Shown: positions 33,801-41,968 of the stretch, one piece after another
Numbering within the stretch: position 1 is the stretch's first letter
Layout of the letters: every line of letters starts with the position of its first letter
Assembly: GCF_001514265.1 (NCBI RefSeq)
Contig: NZ_KQ948996.1
Coordinates: forward strand, 186,001 to 250,000
From: Streptomyces resistomycificus
GTDB lineage: Bacteria > Actinomycetota > Actinomycetes > Streptomycetales > Streptomycetaceae
DNA length: 64,000 nucleotides
Reading direction: 5' to 3'
Notes under the pieces: model-generated
The model's database searches: none
Told to the model about the DNA's origin: nothing
The model's input: the letters and a program-made list of their open reading frames with translations, nothing else
Translations under genes and position numbers: made by a program

Positions 33801-34196
33801 CTAATCGGTGAAGGGGTCCTCCAGAGTCGGAACGCATGGAGACAGCAGCGCCTCCGTGTGATGAGTGATCATGCCCCGGGCGAGCCTGAGCACGCGTACG
33901 TCGTTCTCATGTCCCGGGTCCTCGTCATCGCGCATATGGAGGAGTCCGTAGGAGCCAGGAGCAACCCTCGCCACATGCTCGAACAGACCGACGACATCAG
34001 GCGACGAGCGGTGATTGGAATGGCCTCCCAGGTGGATGAAGGGCTCGCCGTTCATCCACCTGAGGTCAAGGAGGTAAGGGCTGTCTATCTCGGCGATGCG
34101 AAGCCGGAGCTCGTCGACGATCTGCCGTAGTCGGGCTTCATCGTCATCGTCAACTGCGGTCTCTCTGACCGTGATCCAGCCGTGGTACTCGAACAC
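33801..34196 (-). CDS. Imm7-like immunity family protein
   Basis: A 131-residue acidic protein matching the Imm7 pattern: MFEYHGWITVRETA at the start, YLLDLRWMNGEPFIHLGGH near residue 42, SYGLLHMRDDED near 85 and LSPCVPTLEDPFTD at the end. The last motif is typical of the family. Imm7 proteins are predicted to neutralise polymorphic toxins. No toxin is adjacent; the neighbours are a glycosidase fragment and a transposase remnant. Confidence 0.82.
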   Translation of the reverse strand: MFEYHGWITVRETAVDDDDEARLRQIVDELRLRIAEIDSPYLLDLRWMNGEPFIHLGGHSNHRSSPDVVGLFEHVARVAPGSYGLLHMRDDEDPGHENDVRVLRLARGMITHHTEALLSPCVPTLEDPFTD

Positions 34197-34249
34197 ACCG
34201 CGATCCTAATGAGGTCGGTCGGGCGTCACCACACCCGACCGTCACATGG

Positions 34250-34628
34250 TCAGCCGGACACTGTCCAGCAGTGCCTCGTCAGGTTCCGGCTCTGGGTCTG
34301 CTTGGGGTGAGGGGGCGTCCGCAAGTGGTCCAGGCCCATACCGTGCCTGAGTTCGCGGTAGCCGTGCTCGATGCACCAGTGCCTCTTGGCCGATCGCACC
34401 AGGCCCTCAACCGGTGTGGTGGCGGGCAGGTTCGATATCCAGTGCCGGTCGGGGCTGCTCGGCCTGCGGGCCATGAGCCGAAGCGGGTCCGGGCCTCGCC
34501 GGCCTCCGTCGGTGGCACAGCCAGGCCGTCTTCCCCCGGCGACGCGCACGCGTCTGGAGTAGCTCAGGCGACGGGGTGCGTGGCTGACTCTCGTCGAGTC
34601 GGTCCGCGTGGTGGGCCATGGTCATCAC
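34250..34628 (-). pseudogene. IS701-type transposase C-terminal remnant
   Basis: The minus strand reads VRSAKRHWCIEHGYRELRHG then MGLDHLRT, the DDE-transposase C-terminus of the IS701 group with the last catalytic Glu in YREL. Upstream scraps in other frames (RARRRGKTAWLCHRRR) show frameshifts. The catalytic core is missing, so it is inactive. Confidence 0.68.
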
Positions 34629-34673
34629 CTACAATTAATCATTCACAGAAGATAATTCTCCGGAAGATGAGTG

Positions 34674-35189
34674 ATGGCTGACGCTGACCTGCAGCTGCTG
34701 TACCGGGAGCTGGTCTCGCTGGAGATCGAACTGTGGAACGGCATCGAGGGGCGGTTGCGCGCCGAGTACGACCTGCCGCTGACCTCGTTCGAGGTGCTGC
34801 ACCTGCTGCTGCGGAGGCCTGGGCGGCGGGTCCAGGACATCGCGGAGGCGTTCTCGATCACGGTGGGCGGGACGAGCAAGGTGGTCGACCGTCTGGAGGC
34901 GGCGGGCCTGTGTGGGCGGCGGGCCAATCCGAACGACCGCCGTTCCTCGATCGTCGAGCTCACCCCTGAGGGGCGGAAGCTCGTGGACAGGGCGCTGAGG
35001 GTCTTCGAGGACGAGCTGGAACTGCGTATCGGGTCGGTGATTCCCGAGAAGTCCGTACGCGAGGTGACCGCGGTCCTCAGCACGCTGCGGGCCGCCGGAC
35101 GCGCACTGGATGCGGAGCGGAAGGCCGCCGGGCAGGCGCCGGTGCCGGGTATGAGGGCGCCGAAGCAGCCCGGCCGGCCGGCGTCGTGA
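34674..35189 (+). CDS. MarR-family transcriptional regulator
   Basis: A 171-residue winged-helix regulator: LTSFEVLHLLLRRPGRRVQD near residue 37, the recognition helix AFSITVGGTSKVVDRLEAAG near 60 and the wing NPNDRRSSIVELTPEG near 88. The C-terminal helices dimerise. Its ATG lies just after an AT-rich stretch (AATTAATCATT around 34,634), unusual in this DNA and a candidate self-operator. It ends at a strong bidirectional hairpin. Confidence 0.9.
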   Translation: MADADLQLLYRELVSLEIELWNGIEGRLRAEYDLPLTSFEVLHLLLRRPGRRVQDIAEAFSITVGGTSKVVDRLEAAGLCGRRANPNDRRSSIVELTPEGRKLVDRALRVFEDELELRIGSVIPEKSVREVTAVLSTLRAAGRALDAERKAAGQAPVPGMRAPKQPGRPAS

Positions 35190-35218
35190 GCCGCGGCCGC
35201 TCCGGAGTGTTGGTGGAG

Positions 35219-35280
35219 GGCTGACGGGTCAGAGGGCCGGGGCCGGGGGAACGCGGTCCCGGCCCTCTGACCCGTCAGCC
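35219..35280. terminator. Strong bidirectional terminator hairpin
   Basis: A perfect 23-bp stem (35219-35241 with 35258-35280) encloses a 16-base loop. It separates the convergent MarR and PPOX genes and should stop transcription from both. Confidence 0.88.
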
Positions 35281-35286
35281 CACGGT

Positions 35287-35712
35287 TCAGTCGGCGATGC
35301 CATCGAAGGCGATGATTTTGTCGATGTGGCCGCGAACGAGGAGGTTGCCGGGGCCGCCGTTACGCGCGGCGTACTCCTCGGCGCGGTCCCCGCCCATGTA
35401 GCGGGTGCCGAGGAGTACGCTCCAGCGCAGCATGTCGGCAGGGTCCTCCGAGACCTCGGCGTGACCTTCGAGCAGGACGAACGCGTACGGTGGCCGGTCT
35501 TCGTCGATGCAGAGGGCGAACCGTTCGTCGCGGGCGAGGTTGCGGCCCTTGACCCCGTGCTTCTCGGTGGTGAGCACGATGTCGTCGCCGTCGAGGAGGA
35601 ACCAGACCGGTGTCACGTGGGGCCTGCCGTCGGCGCGGACGGTCGACAGCTTGCCGGTGCGCGTGCCGTGCGCGACGAACGCCCGCCACTGCTGCTCGGT
35701 CATCTTGCGCAT
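35287..35712 (-). CDS. PPOX-class (pyridoxamine oxidase-like) flavin/F420 enzyme
   Basis: A 141-residue split-barrel protein: HGTRTGKLSTVRADGRPHVT near residue 14, PVWFLLDGDDIVLTT near 35, KGRNLARDERFALCID near 56 and PYAFVLLEGHAEV near 76. This is the pattern of actinobacterial F420-dependent PPOX enzymes. ATG 35712 has GAAAGG seven bases upstream. The substrate is unknown. It is the most downstream gene of a leftward run of oxidative-stress-like small genes. Confidence 0.87.
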   Translation of the reverse strand: MRKMTEQQWRAFVAHGTRTGKLSTVRADGRPHVTPVWFLLDGDDIVLTTEKHGVKGRNLARDERFALCIDEDRPPYAFVLLEGHAEVSEDPADMLRWSVLLGTRYMGGDRAEEYAARNGGPGNLLVRGHIDKIIAFDGIAD

Positions 35713-35747
35713 CTGAGTGCCTTTCGCATGCGTGCCGATCGGCTGAC

Positions 35748-35787
35748 GGGTGCCCGATGCCGAGGCCGGCCTCGGCATCGGGCACCC
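35748..35787. repeat. 40-bp perfect palindrome between two genes
   Basis: The 20 bases 35748-35767 are followed directly by their exact reverse complement 35768-35787, with no loop. It lies between the PPOX and SnoaL-like genes and probably acts as a terminator or processing hairpin. Confidence 0.85.
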
Positions 35788-35793
35788 ACGGAT

Positions 35794-36186
35794 TCAGCCC
35801 CAGAAGGCGTCCTCGGCGGCCGGGTCGCCGGAGAAGAGCCACATCTCGGTGATCTTGCCGCCGGTGATGCGCAGGAGGTCGACCCCGTCCATGCTCATCG
35901 ACGCGTCGTCGTGGCGGCCGCTGAAGTGGATGGTGGCGGTGACCAGATCGCCGTTGCCCATGAGCGTATGGATCTTGTCGATGGCGAAGGTGCCCCGGCT
36001 GGCCTCCATCATGCTGCCGAGCATCTGGAAGACGGCGTCACGGCCCTTGTGCTCGCCGGAGAACCGGTTGGCGCCGGGTTGGTGCCAGACGATGTCGGCG
36101 TCGAGGAGCTCGCCGAGGGTGGCCATGTCGCCGGTCTGAACGGCCTGGAAGTAGGTGCGGGCGATGTCGATGTCGGTGCTCGTCAT
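35794..36186 (-). CDS. SnoaL/NTF2-like protein
   Basis: A 130-residue alpha+beta barrel protein: ARTYFQAVQTGDMATLGELL near residue 9, DIVWHQPGANRFSGEHKGRD near 30, and DLLRITGGKITEMWLFSGDP near 103. The fold is used by small isomerases, cyclases and binding proteins. ATG 36186 has GGAG upstream. It lies 37 bases downstream of the metallo-hydrolase gene, so they are probably co-transcribed. Confidence 0.85.
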   Translation of the reverse strand: MTSTDIDIARTYFQAVQTGDMATLGELLDADIVWHQPGANRFSGEHKGRDAVFQMLGSMMEASRGTFAIDKIHTLMGNGDLVTATIHFSGRHDDASMSMDGVDLLRITGGKITEMWLFSGDPAAEDAFWG

Positions 36187-36223
36187 GTTGTTTGCTCCAC
36201 GGGGTCTCGTGCCGGGGTAACGG

Positions 36224-37006
36224 CTATCGGGCGAAGTCGAGGCGGTCGGCCAGACCGGCCTCGGTGAACGCGGCCTCGATCTCGTGTCGGCCCTCCTTGA
36301 AGTGCGCCCAGCTGTCGAAGTGGGCGGGGACGACCCGACGCGCGCCGAGGACCTTCGCGGCCTCGGCGCCTTGGGCGCTGTCGAGGGTGAGCAGGGCGTT
36401 GTCGAAGGCGAAGTCCATGCGGGCGCCGCCGAGGAAGAGGACCGCGGTGTCCACCGGGGCGAACTTGTCTGCGATCTCCTTGACGTGTTCCAGGGCGGCG
36501 TTGTCGCCGCTGACATAGATCGAGGGAAGACCGTCGGAGGTGAGCATGAAGCCGACGACGTCACCGGAGATCGGTTCGCAGCCGACGGGACCGTGCCGGG
36601 CGGGCACAGCCGTGACGGTCACCGTGCCGCCGTCGGGCCGCTTGAGCTCGGCGGTCTCCCAGAAGGCCAGTCCCTGCGCGTTACCGCCCAGACGACCGGC
36701 GCCGCTGACGGTGGTGAAGACGACCGGCACCTCGGGCAGGAAGGCGCGCCCGGAGTTGTCGAGGTTGTCGTCGTGTTCGTCGTGGGAGAGCAGGACGGCG
36801 TCGACGCGGCCCAGGTCGGCGGCGGTGACGGGCGACGGACCGGTCTTGACGAGCTTGTGGTCGCCGGGGAGGGGCATGGGGTACTCGCCGGGCGGGTCGA
36901 AGGTCGGGTCGGTGACGAGCCTGAGCCCGCCGTACGCAATGAGGGCGGTGGGGCCGCCGTACACGCGGACGTCGGTCTTCTCGCTGGTGGCGCTGGCGCC
37001 GGACAT
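36224..37006 (-). CDS. MBL-fold metallo-hydrolase
   Basis: A 260-residue beta-lactamase-fold protein of the UlaG-like group. VLLSHDEHDDNLDN near residue 72 is the metal motif (HxxxxD form with H-D), VPARHGPVG near 133 gives a second His, and VSGDNAALEHVK near 163 and VPAHFDSWAHF near 225 the remaining ligands. No signal peptide. It probably acts on a small molecule. It forms a leftward run with the VOC, SnoaL-like and PPOX genes. Confidence 0.87.
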   Translation of the reverse strand: MSGASATSEKTDVRVYGGPTALIAYGGLRLVTDPTFDPPGEYPMPLPGDHKLVKTGPSPVTAADLGRVDAVLLSHDEHDDNLDNSGRAFLPEVPVVFTTVSGAGRLGGNAQGLAFWETAELKRPDGGTVTVTAVPARHGPVGCEPISGDVVGFMLTSDGLPSIYVSGDNAALEHVKEIADKFAPVDTAVLFLGGARMDFAFDNALLTLDSAQGAEAAKVLGARRVVPAHFDSWAHFKEGRHEIEAAFTEAGLADRLDFAR

Positions 37007-37156
37007 CGGGGACCTCCCGGTCGGGAACGGTGAAGAGGCAGCCCTGCGGGTGGATCCGGCAGGACACAGGGTGCAGGCGGAGACGGGCCGAAGGGGGAGA
37101 CGGGCCGCAGGGGATCGGCCACCGGGCCGGTGCCGTGCGGCGGCCTGCGGAGCCGG

Positions 37157-37546
37157 TTACCGGACGGAGACGGAGAACACGCCGAAATGGTGACCGGCCG
37201 TGTCCTGCAGCCGGGCGAAGGTGAAGCCCGCGGCGTCGGAGACCGGCTTCATGAGCACCGTGGCGCCCAGTTCCTCGGCACGCTCGACGGTCGCTGCGAC
37301 GTCCTGGACGTGAACGTAGAAGATCGCGTAGTTGGGGAAGCTGCCCTCCGACTCCCACACGCCGCCCGCCGGCTGCTGGGCGCCCGGCGTCATCACCGAG
37401 TGATAGGTGACGCCGGGCGTGTTGGTGTTGAGGACGTACTTCCAGTCGAAGAGCTCGCCGTAGAACTCCTTGACCTTCTCCGGCTTGTCGGTGCCGAACT
37501 CGAACCAGGCGACCGAGTTGAGCGCGGGAACGGTCATGACACTCAC
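37157..37546 (-). CDS. VOC-family protein (glyoxalase-like)
   Basis: A 129-residue protein with the two beta-alpha-beta-beta-beta units of the vicinal oxygen chelate fold: SVAWFEFGTDKPEKVKEFYG near residue 11 and NYAIFYVHVQDVAATVERAE near 73, ending AGHHFGVFSV. The metal ligands of true glyoxalase I are not all clear. An alternative start ATG lies at 37537. The function is unknown. Confidence 0.83.
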   Translation of the reverse strand: MSVMTVPALNSVAWFEFGTDKPEKVKEFYGELFDWKYVLNTNTPGVTYHSVMTPGAQQPAGGVWESEGSFPNYAIFYVHVQDVAATVERAEELGATVLMKPVSDAAGFTFARLQDTAGHHFGVFSVSVR

Positions 37547-37698
37547 TCCTTACAGCCCCTTACGGGGATAGAGGTAACTCTCCAGGGCGTGATGAATCCG
37601 GAGGGTGACGGCTGCTGTCGGCGGGATGGCGCAGCAGCCCGACCTGCTGGGCGAGTCGCCAGATGCCCTGGATCAGCTGCCATCCAGGAAACCATTTA

Positions 37699-37712
37699 GA
37701 TTCCATGGAATC
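37699..37712. promoter_or_regulatory. 14-bp palindrome in an AT-rich gap
   Basis: GATTCCATGGAATC is a perfect palindrome in the divergent gap between the VOC gene and the broken radical SAM gene. It is a candidate operator; the regulator is unknown. Confidence 0.45.
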
Positions 37713-37836
37713 AACTTCCGGGGATTATTGTTCCCTGTGATGCGGGTTTGTCGACGCCCAGTCGACCGGCCCCGTGGACAGCGGAGGGACCAGGCCGCCC
37801 GGACGCCGGCGGCCGGCCGCAGAGAGGAACCCCGTC

Positions 37837-38262
37837 ATGGAACCGGTCGAGATCGAGGCGAAGACCCTGATCCAGAAGTCGAGCACCCCGTCGGACGACT
37901 ACGTCATCAACCCCTACACCGGCTGCGTGATCGGCTGCGCGTACTGCTTCGCGTCCTTCGCGGGACGGCAGTTCGGCCGGTCGGCCAAGGAGTGGGGCGA
38001 CTACCTGTACGTGAAGAAGAACGCCGTAGAGCTGGCCCGCAAGGAGTTGGCCAGGATGCCTGAGCAGAAGCGTCGCGGAACGATGCTGCTCAGCTCGGTC
38101 ACCGACCCCTATCAGGGCCATGAGACGAAGTACCGGCTCACCCGCGGCATCCTGCGCGAGCTGAAGACGGTCGAGTACCCCGGCCTGGTGCGCATCCTGA
38201 CCAAGTCGCCGGTCGTCACCCGCGACATCGACCTGCTCACCAGTCTGCCCCGGGCGGAGGTT
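37837..38262 (+). pseudogene. 3'-truncated radical SAM protein
   Basis: ATG 37837 opens MEPVEIEAKTLIQKSSTPSD and then NPYTGCVIGCAYCFASF, whose Cys triad (C-x3-C-x2-C) binds the 4Fe-4S cluster of Rv2578c/SplB-like radical SAM enzymes. SSVTDPYQGHETKYRLTRG and TKSPVVTRDIDLL follow normally. At about residue 142, after LPRAEV, the sequence changes abruptly to an unrelated gene. More than half of the protein is missing. Confidence 0.78.
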
Positions 38263-38512
38263 GCCGGACCTGGCCGAGGCGTTCGGCGCCCGGCTCGGGC
38301 GGGACGTCGCCTTCCAGCAGATTTCCCCCGAGGAGTTCCGTACCTCGGTCGCGCCCTTGATCGGGGAGGGCGCGGCTGCCGATGTAGCGGGGGCCTACCA
38401 GGCGATGAGCGCCATGCCGCGCCGCTCGATCACGCCGGAGACCTCCGCCCAGAAGCTGCTGGGCGCCACCCCCCGGACCACGAGCCAGTGGCTGGCCGAC
38501 ATCGGTCTCTGA
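38263..38512 (+). pseudogene. 5'-truncated NmrA/SDR-like protein
   Basis: Reading a different frame from the radical SAM part, this reads LAEAFGARLGRDVAFQQISP, EEFRTSVAPLIGEGAAADVA and ATPRTTSQWLADIGL up to a stop. It matches the C-terminal end of NmrA-type NAD(P)-binding proteins. The Rossmann half is missing. The join at about 38,260 is most simply a deletion between two former genes. Confidence 0.7.
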
Positions 38513-38718
38513 CCGCAACCGCTGCCGACCTCGGCCGAGTTCGGCACGCAGACCGTGGCAGGCTGCCGTACGCCGTCGGCGGCCTGCCACGCCTCCAGCG
38601 CCGCCGACGGCCACAGCAACGCGAAGACAACCCAGCAGGGCGTCAGTCAGCGGCTGAGCTACGACCGCCGGAACCGCTGACGAGTGTCAGTGTCAGTGGT
38701 GCCTGGAACGCTGGACGC

Positions 38719-38994
38719 ATGAACGGTGACGAGCAGCTGCTGCGCGGCCGGGTCTACGGCCACGACCACGACGACCCCGATCCCGGACCGCGCCCGGGCC
38801 GTACCTACGTGGCCCTGGTCGGCGGGCCCTTGGACGGGCTGTTCCTGGACGTCACCGGCTGGACACCGAACCAGATCGCCGCCGGCGCCGCTCTGCCCAC
38901 CGAGCTCGGCAAGTTCGGTGCCGGTGGCCGCGCCCTGTACGACCCGCGTCCCGGCGATCCCGGCCGTTTCGAGTGGGCCGGTGACAGTCCCTGA
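38719..38994 (+). CDS. Small hypothetical protein
   Basis: A 91-residue protein starting MNGDEQLLRGRVYGHDHDDP, with GRTYVALVGGPLDGLFLDVT in the middle and GRALYDPRPGDPGRFEWAG near the end. It resembles short conserved Streptomyces proteins, but I cannot name a family. No signal or membrane span. ATG 38719 has a weak ribosome site. Confidence 0.55.
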   Translation: MNGDEQLLRGRVYGHDHDDPDPGPRPGRTYVALVGGPLDGLFLDVTGWTPNQIAAGAALPTELGKFGAGGRALYDPRPGDPGRFEWAGDSP

Positions 38995-39162
38995 TCGCCA
39001 CGCGGCCCTCCGGACATCCGGACCTGCGCATTGCTCGCGCCATCGCTATGCAGTCACCGCGTACCGATGTGACCTGTCGTGGTAGGCCTGTGGTCTTGGC
39101 CTCCGGCGGCCGTGGTCGGGTTCATGGTCGGCCCTGAGCGCGGGGGAGTGGTGGCCGCTCGC

Positions 39163-39440
39163 TCACGACCTCGGGTGAAATTGAGGTCGGGACGTGCTGG
39201 CCTGGCGGTTCGGCTGGTGTGTGATCAGCAGGCGCCGTTGCGGACGAGGATGAGTGCGTGCTTGTCCGGCGCCGGGTGGCCGCCGTGCTGGGCGGTCGGA
39301 GACCAGGCGGGCGATCGCCAGGTGAGTCTCCTCGTGGATTCTCACGGCGTCCGGTAAGCGCCGCAAGAGTGCCCACTGCCGCAGCTCGGCGTTGGTGTGC
39401 TCGACGCTGATCCAGGCCGAGGGGACTGGCGCCGCCGCGC
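39163..39440 (-). pseudogene. IS5-type transposase remnant
   Basis: Across two frames the minus strand reads ISVEHTNAELRQWALLRRLP then DAVRIHEETHLAIARLVSD, the C-terminal DDE region of IS5/HARBI-like Streptomyces transposases. No N-terminal half is present and the tail is scrambled. It is a dead fragment. Confidence 0.55.
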
Positions 39441-39483
39441 CTCGGCCAAATCAACCGGGACGTCGCTGAGAGCGGCAACCGCC

Positions 39484-39861
39484 TCACATGGGCTCAACCA
39501 GAGCCGCCCGCCACTCCGGGCGCGGATCAGCCCCAACACTCGTCCAGTACTCCCGGCCACGCACGATCCGTCCCTGCTGGACGGTCCAGAACGAGGCCAC
39601 ACGGAACACGCCGAACTCGTCGTGCGGCACCTCGACTTCGGAGACGATCTCGCTGCCGTCAGCCACGATCCGCAACACCCGAATCGACCAGCCCCCAGGA
39701 TATTCGCTGTTCACCGCGACGAAGTTCTTGTTGCCAACGATGCGCTCCGCGCTGACCGGCCACTCGACCACGACGTCCTCTGCGACCAAGTCAGCGACAC
39801 CTGACCAATCGCGCGCCTCGATCCGATCCCACAATGCCTCAACCACTCCCGAAGGTTCCAT
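39484..39861 (-). CDS. NTF2/SnoaL-like protein
   Basis: A 125-residue protein: VVEALWDRIEARDWSGVADL near residue 5, VVVEWPVSAERIVGNKNF near 31 and REYWTSVGADPRPEWRAALV at the end. The fold is that of small polyketide-cyclase-like or hypothetical NTF2-like proteins. ATG 39861 has AAGGG upstream. Its neighbours are a transposase scrap and a secreted peptide gene, which say little about its job. Confidence 0.8.
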   Translation of the reverse strand: MEPSGVVEALWDRIEARDWSGVADLVAEDVVVEWPVSAERIVGNKNFVAVNSEYPGGWSIRVLRIVADGSEIVSEVEVPHDEFGVFRVASFWTVQQGRIVRGREYWTSVGADPRPEWRAALVEPM

Positions 39862-40091
39862 GGGAGCACCCTTGCATGAGCCACTGACACCTCGACCATG
39901 GGAGCCCAGGGGCGACCTGGCATCTCCCCTCAAGCAGCGCCCCTCCTTGCCGCCAATAGATCCCAATGTCGTTAGTGCCTACGCCTGAACCCATTGGTCG
40001 TGGAGTGACCTTCGGCGCACCGCGCAGTTGTCGGGTTGATCAAGTCGGGCGGAATCGGTCCGCCCGTGACCCGCGACGACACGGAGGACAC

Positions 40092-40340
40092 ATGAGCGCC
40101 CCTATGACTGCTTGGCGGACTGCGGTACGCACAACAGTAGTCGGCACACTCACCACAGGACTTCTCATCTCGGGCGTCACCAGTGCCCAAGCAGCCGCCC
40201 CCGCCCCGTCCGCCACTGCCTCAGATCTCCTTCCGAGCCTGATCGAGCAGGTGGCCAACATCCAGTCGGCCATCCTCAACGGCAGTGCCCTGCTTGGTTC
40301 CCCGGGCTCGATCCTGCCCAACGGCATCCTCGGCGGCTGA
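40092..40340 (+). CDS. Small secreted protein
   Basis: An 82-residue protein with GGAGG five bases before ATG 40092. Residues 1-35 are a signal peptide (TTVVGTLTTGLLISGVTSAQA) likely cut after AQA. The mature part is about 45 residues, with LLPSLIEQVANIQSAIL and a Gly-rich tail ending ILGG. I do not recognise it; it may be a structural or signalling peptide of the cell surface. Confidence 0.65.
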   Translation: MSAPMTAWRTAVRTTVVGTLTTGLLISGVTSAQAAAPAPSATASDLLPSLIEQVANIQSAILNGSALLGSPGSILPNGILGG

Positions 40341-40353
40341 CCGGGACGCTGCG

Positions 40354-40390
40354 GGGGCCGCCGCCTTCCAAGAGACAGGCCGGCGGCCCC
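40354..40390 (+). terminator. Terminator hairpin after the small secreted protein
   Basis: GGGGCCGCCG and CGGCGGCCCC pair over 10 bp with a 17-base loop, 13 bases after the stop. Confidence 0.75.
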
Positions 40391-40999
40391 ACGTCTGGAG
40401 TTCAGTTCCCAGGCGCCTACCAGCGCATACTCCGTGGCAGTGCAGTGCAGTGCAGTGCAGTGCAGTGGCAGTGGCCTCGGCTCTGGCCCAGGCCCCGCCA
40501 GGGGATCGCATCGGCCGTTCCTACGTGCCCTGGTAGGTGCGCGCAGCCGGCCGGAGGTCGGCCGGGCACACGCGGCTGCGCGGTGGTTACGCGAGCGGCT
40601 CCTGGCCTCCTTCGCAGAGGCTGCGCCATCTCCGCCCACCGCCGGGGCCGACGAGTCGGCGGGTCGGCCCCACGGTCAGGCCTGCGCTTCGGGCACGGCG
40701 GTCGTCCTGGTGGCATCACCATGTTTGTGGGCGCCGGGTGCGGTGTCCTCGGCGGTGGAGCTGACGCTCCTGATGAGGATTCTTGATTTCGACCAGACCT
40801 GCTCTTCGTCCTCACTTGGTCAGGTATCGGACGATGTGGGGAACAAGAGCGTGAGTGGCCAGGTCCGTGGTCGCACTGGGGCGGGCTGCCGCGGTGAATG
40901 AGCTCAGAGGAATCAAGATGCCCACCCGGGCGATGGCCTGCCAGACTCGTCGTTCCAGCTGGACAGCGCCAGCGTGAGGTGACTTCGGAGGTCTTGAGG
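40391..40999. other. Long gap with a pentanucleotide repeat and no clear gene
   Basis: No gene is recognised. The short repeat at 40437 makes several frames look open. The right end holds the ribosome site of the HIT gene (GGAGG at about 40,987). Confidence 0.45.
40437..40466. repeat. Six tandem copies of GCAGT
   Basis: A perfect 30-bp microsatellite of a 5-base unit, unusual in this genome. Copy number could change by slippage. Confidence 0.9.
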
Positions 41000-41449
41000 G
41001 TGAGTGACTGCGTCTTCTGCAGGATCGGGCGAGATGAGATCGATGAGGACTTGGTCGCCTATCGCTCGGAGAACGTCTTCGTCGTCCCCGCGCTCAAGCA
41101 GCGGCAGAACAACCCCGGTCACGCCCTTGTCCTGCCGGTGTCTCACGTGACCGGCTTGCATGCCCTCCCCGTCGATCTCCTGCATGAGATTTTCGAGGTC
41201 ACAGCGAGAGTGACCTCCGCGGTGAAGGACGCCTATGGGGCTGTGGGTAGCACCGTCACGCAGAACAACCACATCCCGGGTCAGGTGCTTCATCACGTGC
41301 ATGTTCATGTCGTCCCCCGGTTCGAGGACGACGGGTTTCGCATGCCTGACCCGGAAGTGCGCGAAGCCCCGTGGGACGTGCGACGTGCGCGTGCTGTGGC
41401 CCTGCGGAAGGCATTGCCCGGCGGCCGAAGGTCGCCGGGGTCCTGTTGA
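41000..41449 (+). CDS. HIT-family protein
   Basis: A 149-residue nucleotide-binding protein: CVFCRIGRDEIDEDLVAYRS at the start, LVLPVSHVTGLHALP near residue 55 and the histidine triad VLHHVHVHVVPRF near 105. HIT proteins hydrolyse nucleoside phosphoramidates or related nucleotides. GTG 41000 has GGAGG eight bases upstream, which decides the start. The Arg/Pro-rich tail is unrelated to the fold. Confidence 0.92.
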   Translation: MSDCVFCRIGRDEIDEDLVAYRSENVFVVPALKQRQNNPGHALVLPVSHVTGLHALPVDLLHEIFEVTARVTSAVKDAYGAVGSTVTQNNHIPGQVLHHVHVHVVPRFEDDGFRMPDPEVREAPWDVRRARAVALRKALPGGRRSPGSC

Positions 41450-41485
41450 TCGGTGACGGTCAGGCGGAGCTGCTGCCTGCGCCGG

Positions 41486-41968
41486 TCACGGTGTCCGTCT
41501 GAGCGGAGTGATGTCCGGGACGCGGTTCGTGATCGAAGGCCGGGCTGCGCCGGGGGTGGCCAGCAGCGCGACGATGGTGACCGGCTGCTCGCAGTGAGGG
41601 CAGTTGCGGATCGCGGTGGGTGCCAGGGCCTGCTCAGCGTAAGCGGGGACGCCCGCGGGCTCCGGTCGTGCCTGCTCGCCGAGGCGGATGGCTCGCTGTT
41701 CATCGCGAACCTGGTTGCGCTGTTTCTCCGCGTCGCGTCGGCAGTTGGGCGAGCAATAGACCTGTCGCAGGCGGGGGTTGACGGTGAAGGTTCCCTGGCA
41801 GACGGGGCAGATGTGGGCTGCGGGGGGTGCGGGTGGAAGTCGGTGGGCCGCGGATTTGCAGCGGGGAGAGCAGTAGATCTGGCGGGGGTGCGGGATGAAC
41901 TCGCCCTGGCAGACAGGGCAGTTGGCTGGCTGCGGGGAGGGCGGGGCGGTGTCGGCGTCAGGAGACAC
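41486..41968 (-). CDS. IS21-linked zinc-finger-like accessory protein
   Basis: A 160-residue Cys-rich protein with three Cys knuckles: CPVCQGEFIPHPRQIYCSPRC, cut here to CPVCQ with CSPRC, then CPVCQ with CSPNC, then CPHCEQ. These are typical zinc ribbons. The gene overlaps the istB end by 11 bases and appears to be an accessory ORF of this IS21 element. It could be a DNA- or protein-binding helper. Confidence 0.7.
   Translation of the reverse strand: MSPDADTAPPSPQPANCPVCQGEFIPHPRQIYCSPRCKSAAHRLPPAPPAAHICPVCQGTFTVNPRLRQVYCSPNCRRDAEKQRNQVRDEQRAIRLGEQARPEPAGVPAYAEQALAPTAIRNCPHCEQPVTIVALLATPGAARPSITNRVPDITPLRRTP

Noticed and set aside
37774..38994. A single 406-residue protein joining the radical SAM part to the small gene at 38719
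   Set aside because: The middle has no coding character and the frame is open only by chance after the deletion join.
40437..40466. CRISPR-like repeat
   Set aside because: The unit is only five bases and there are no spacers.
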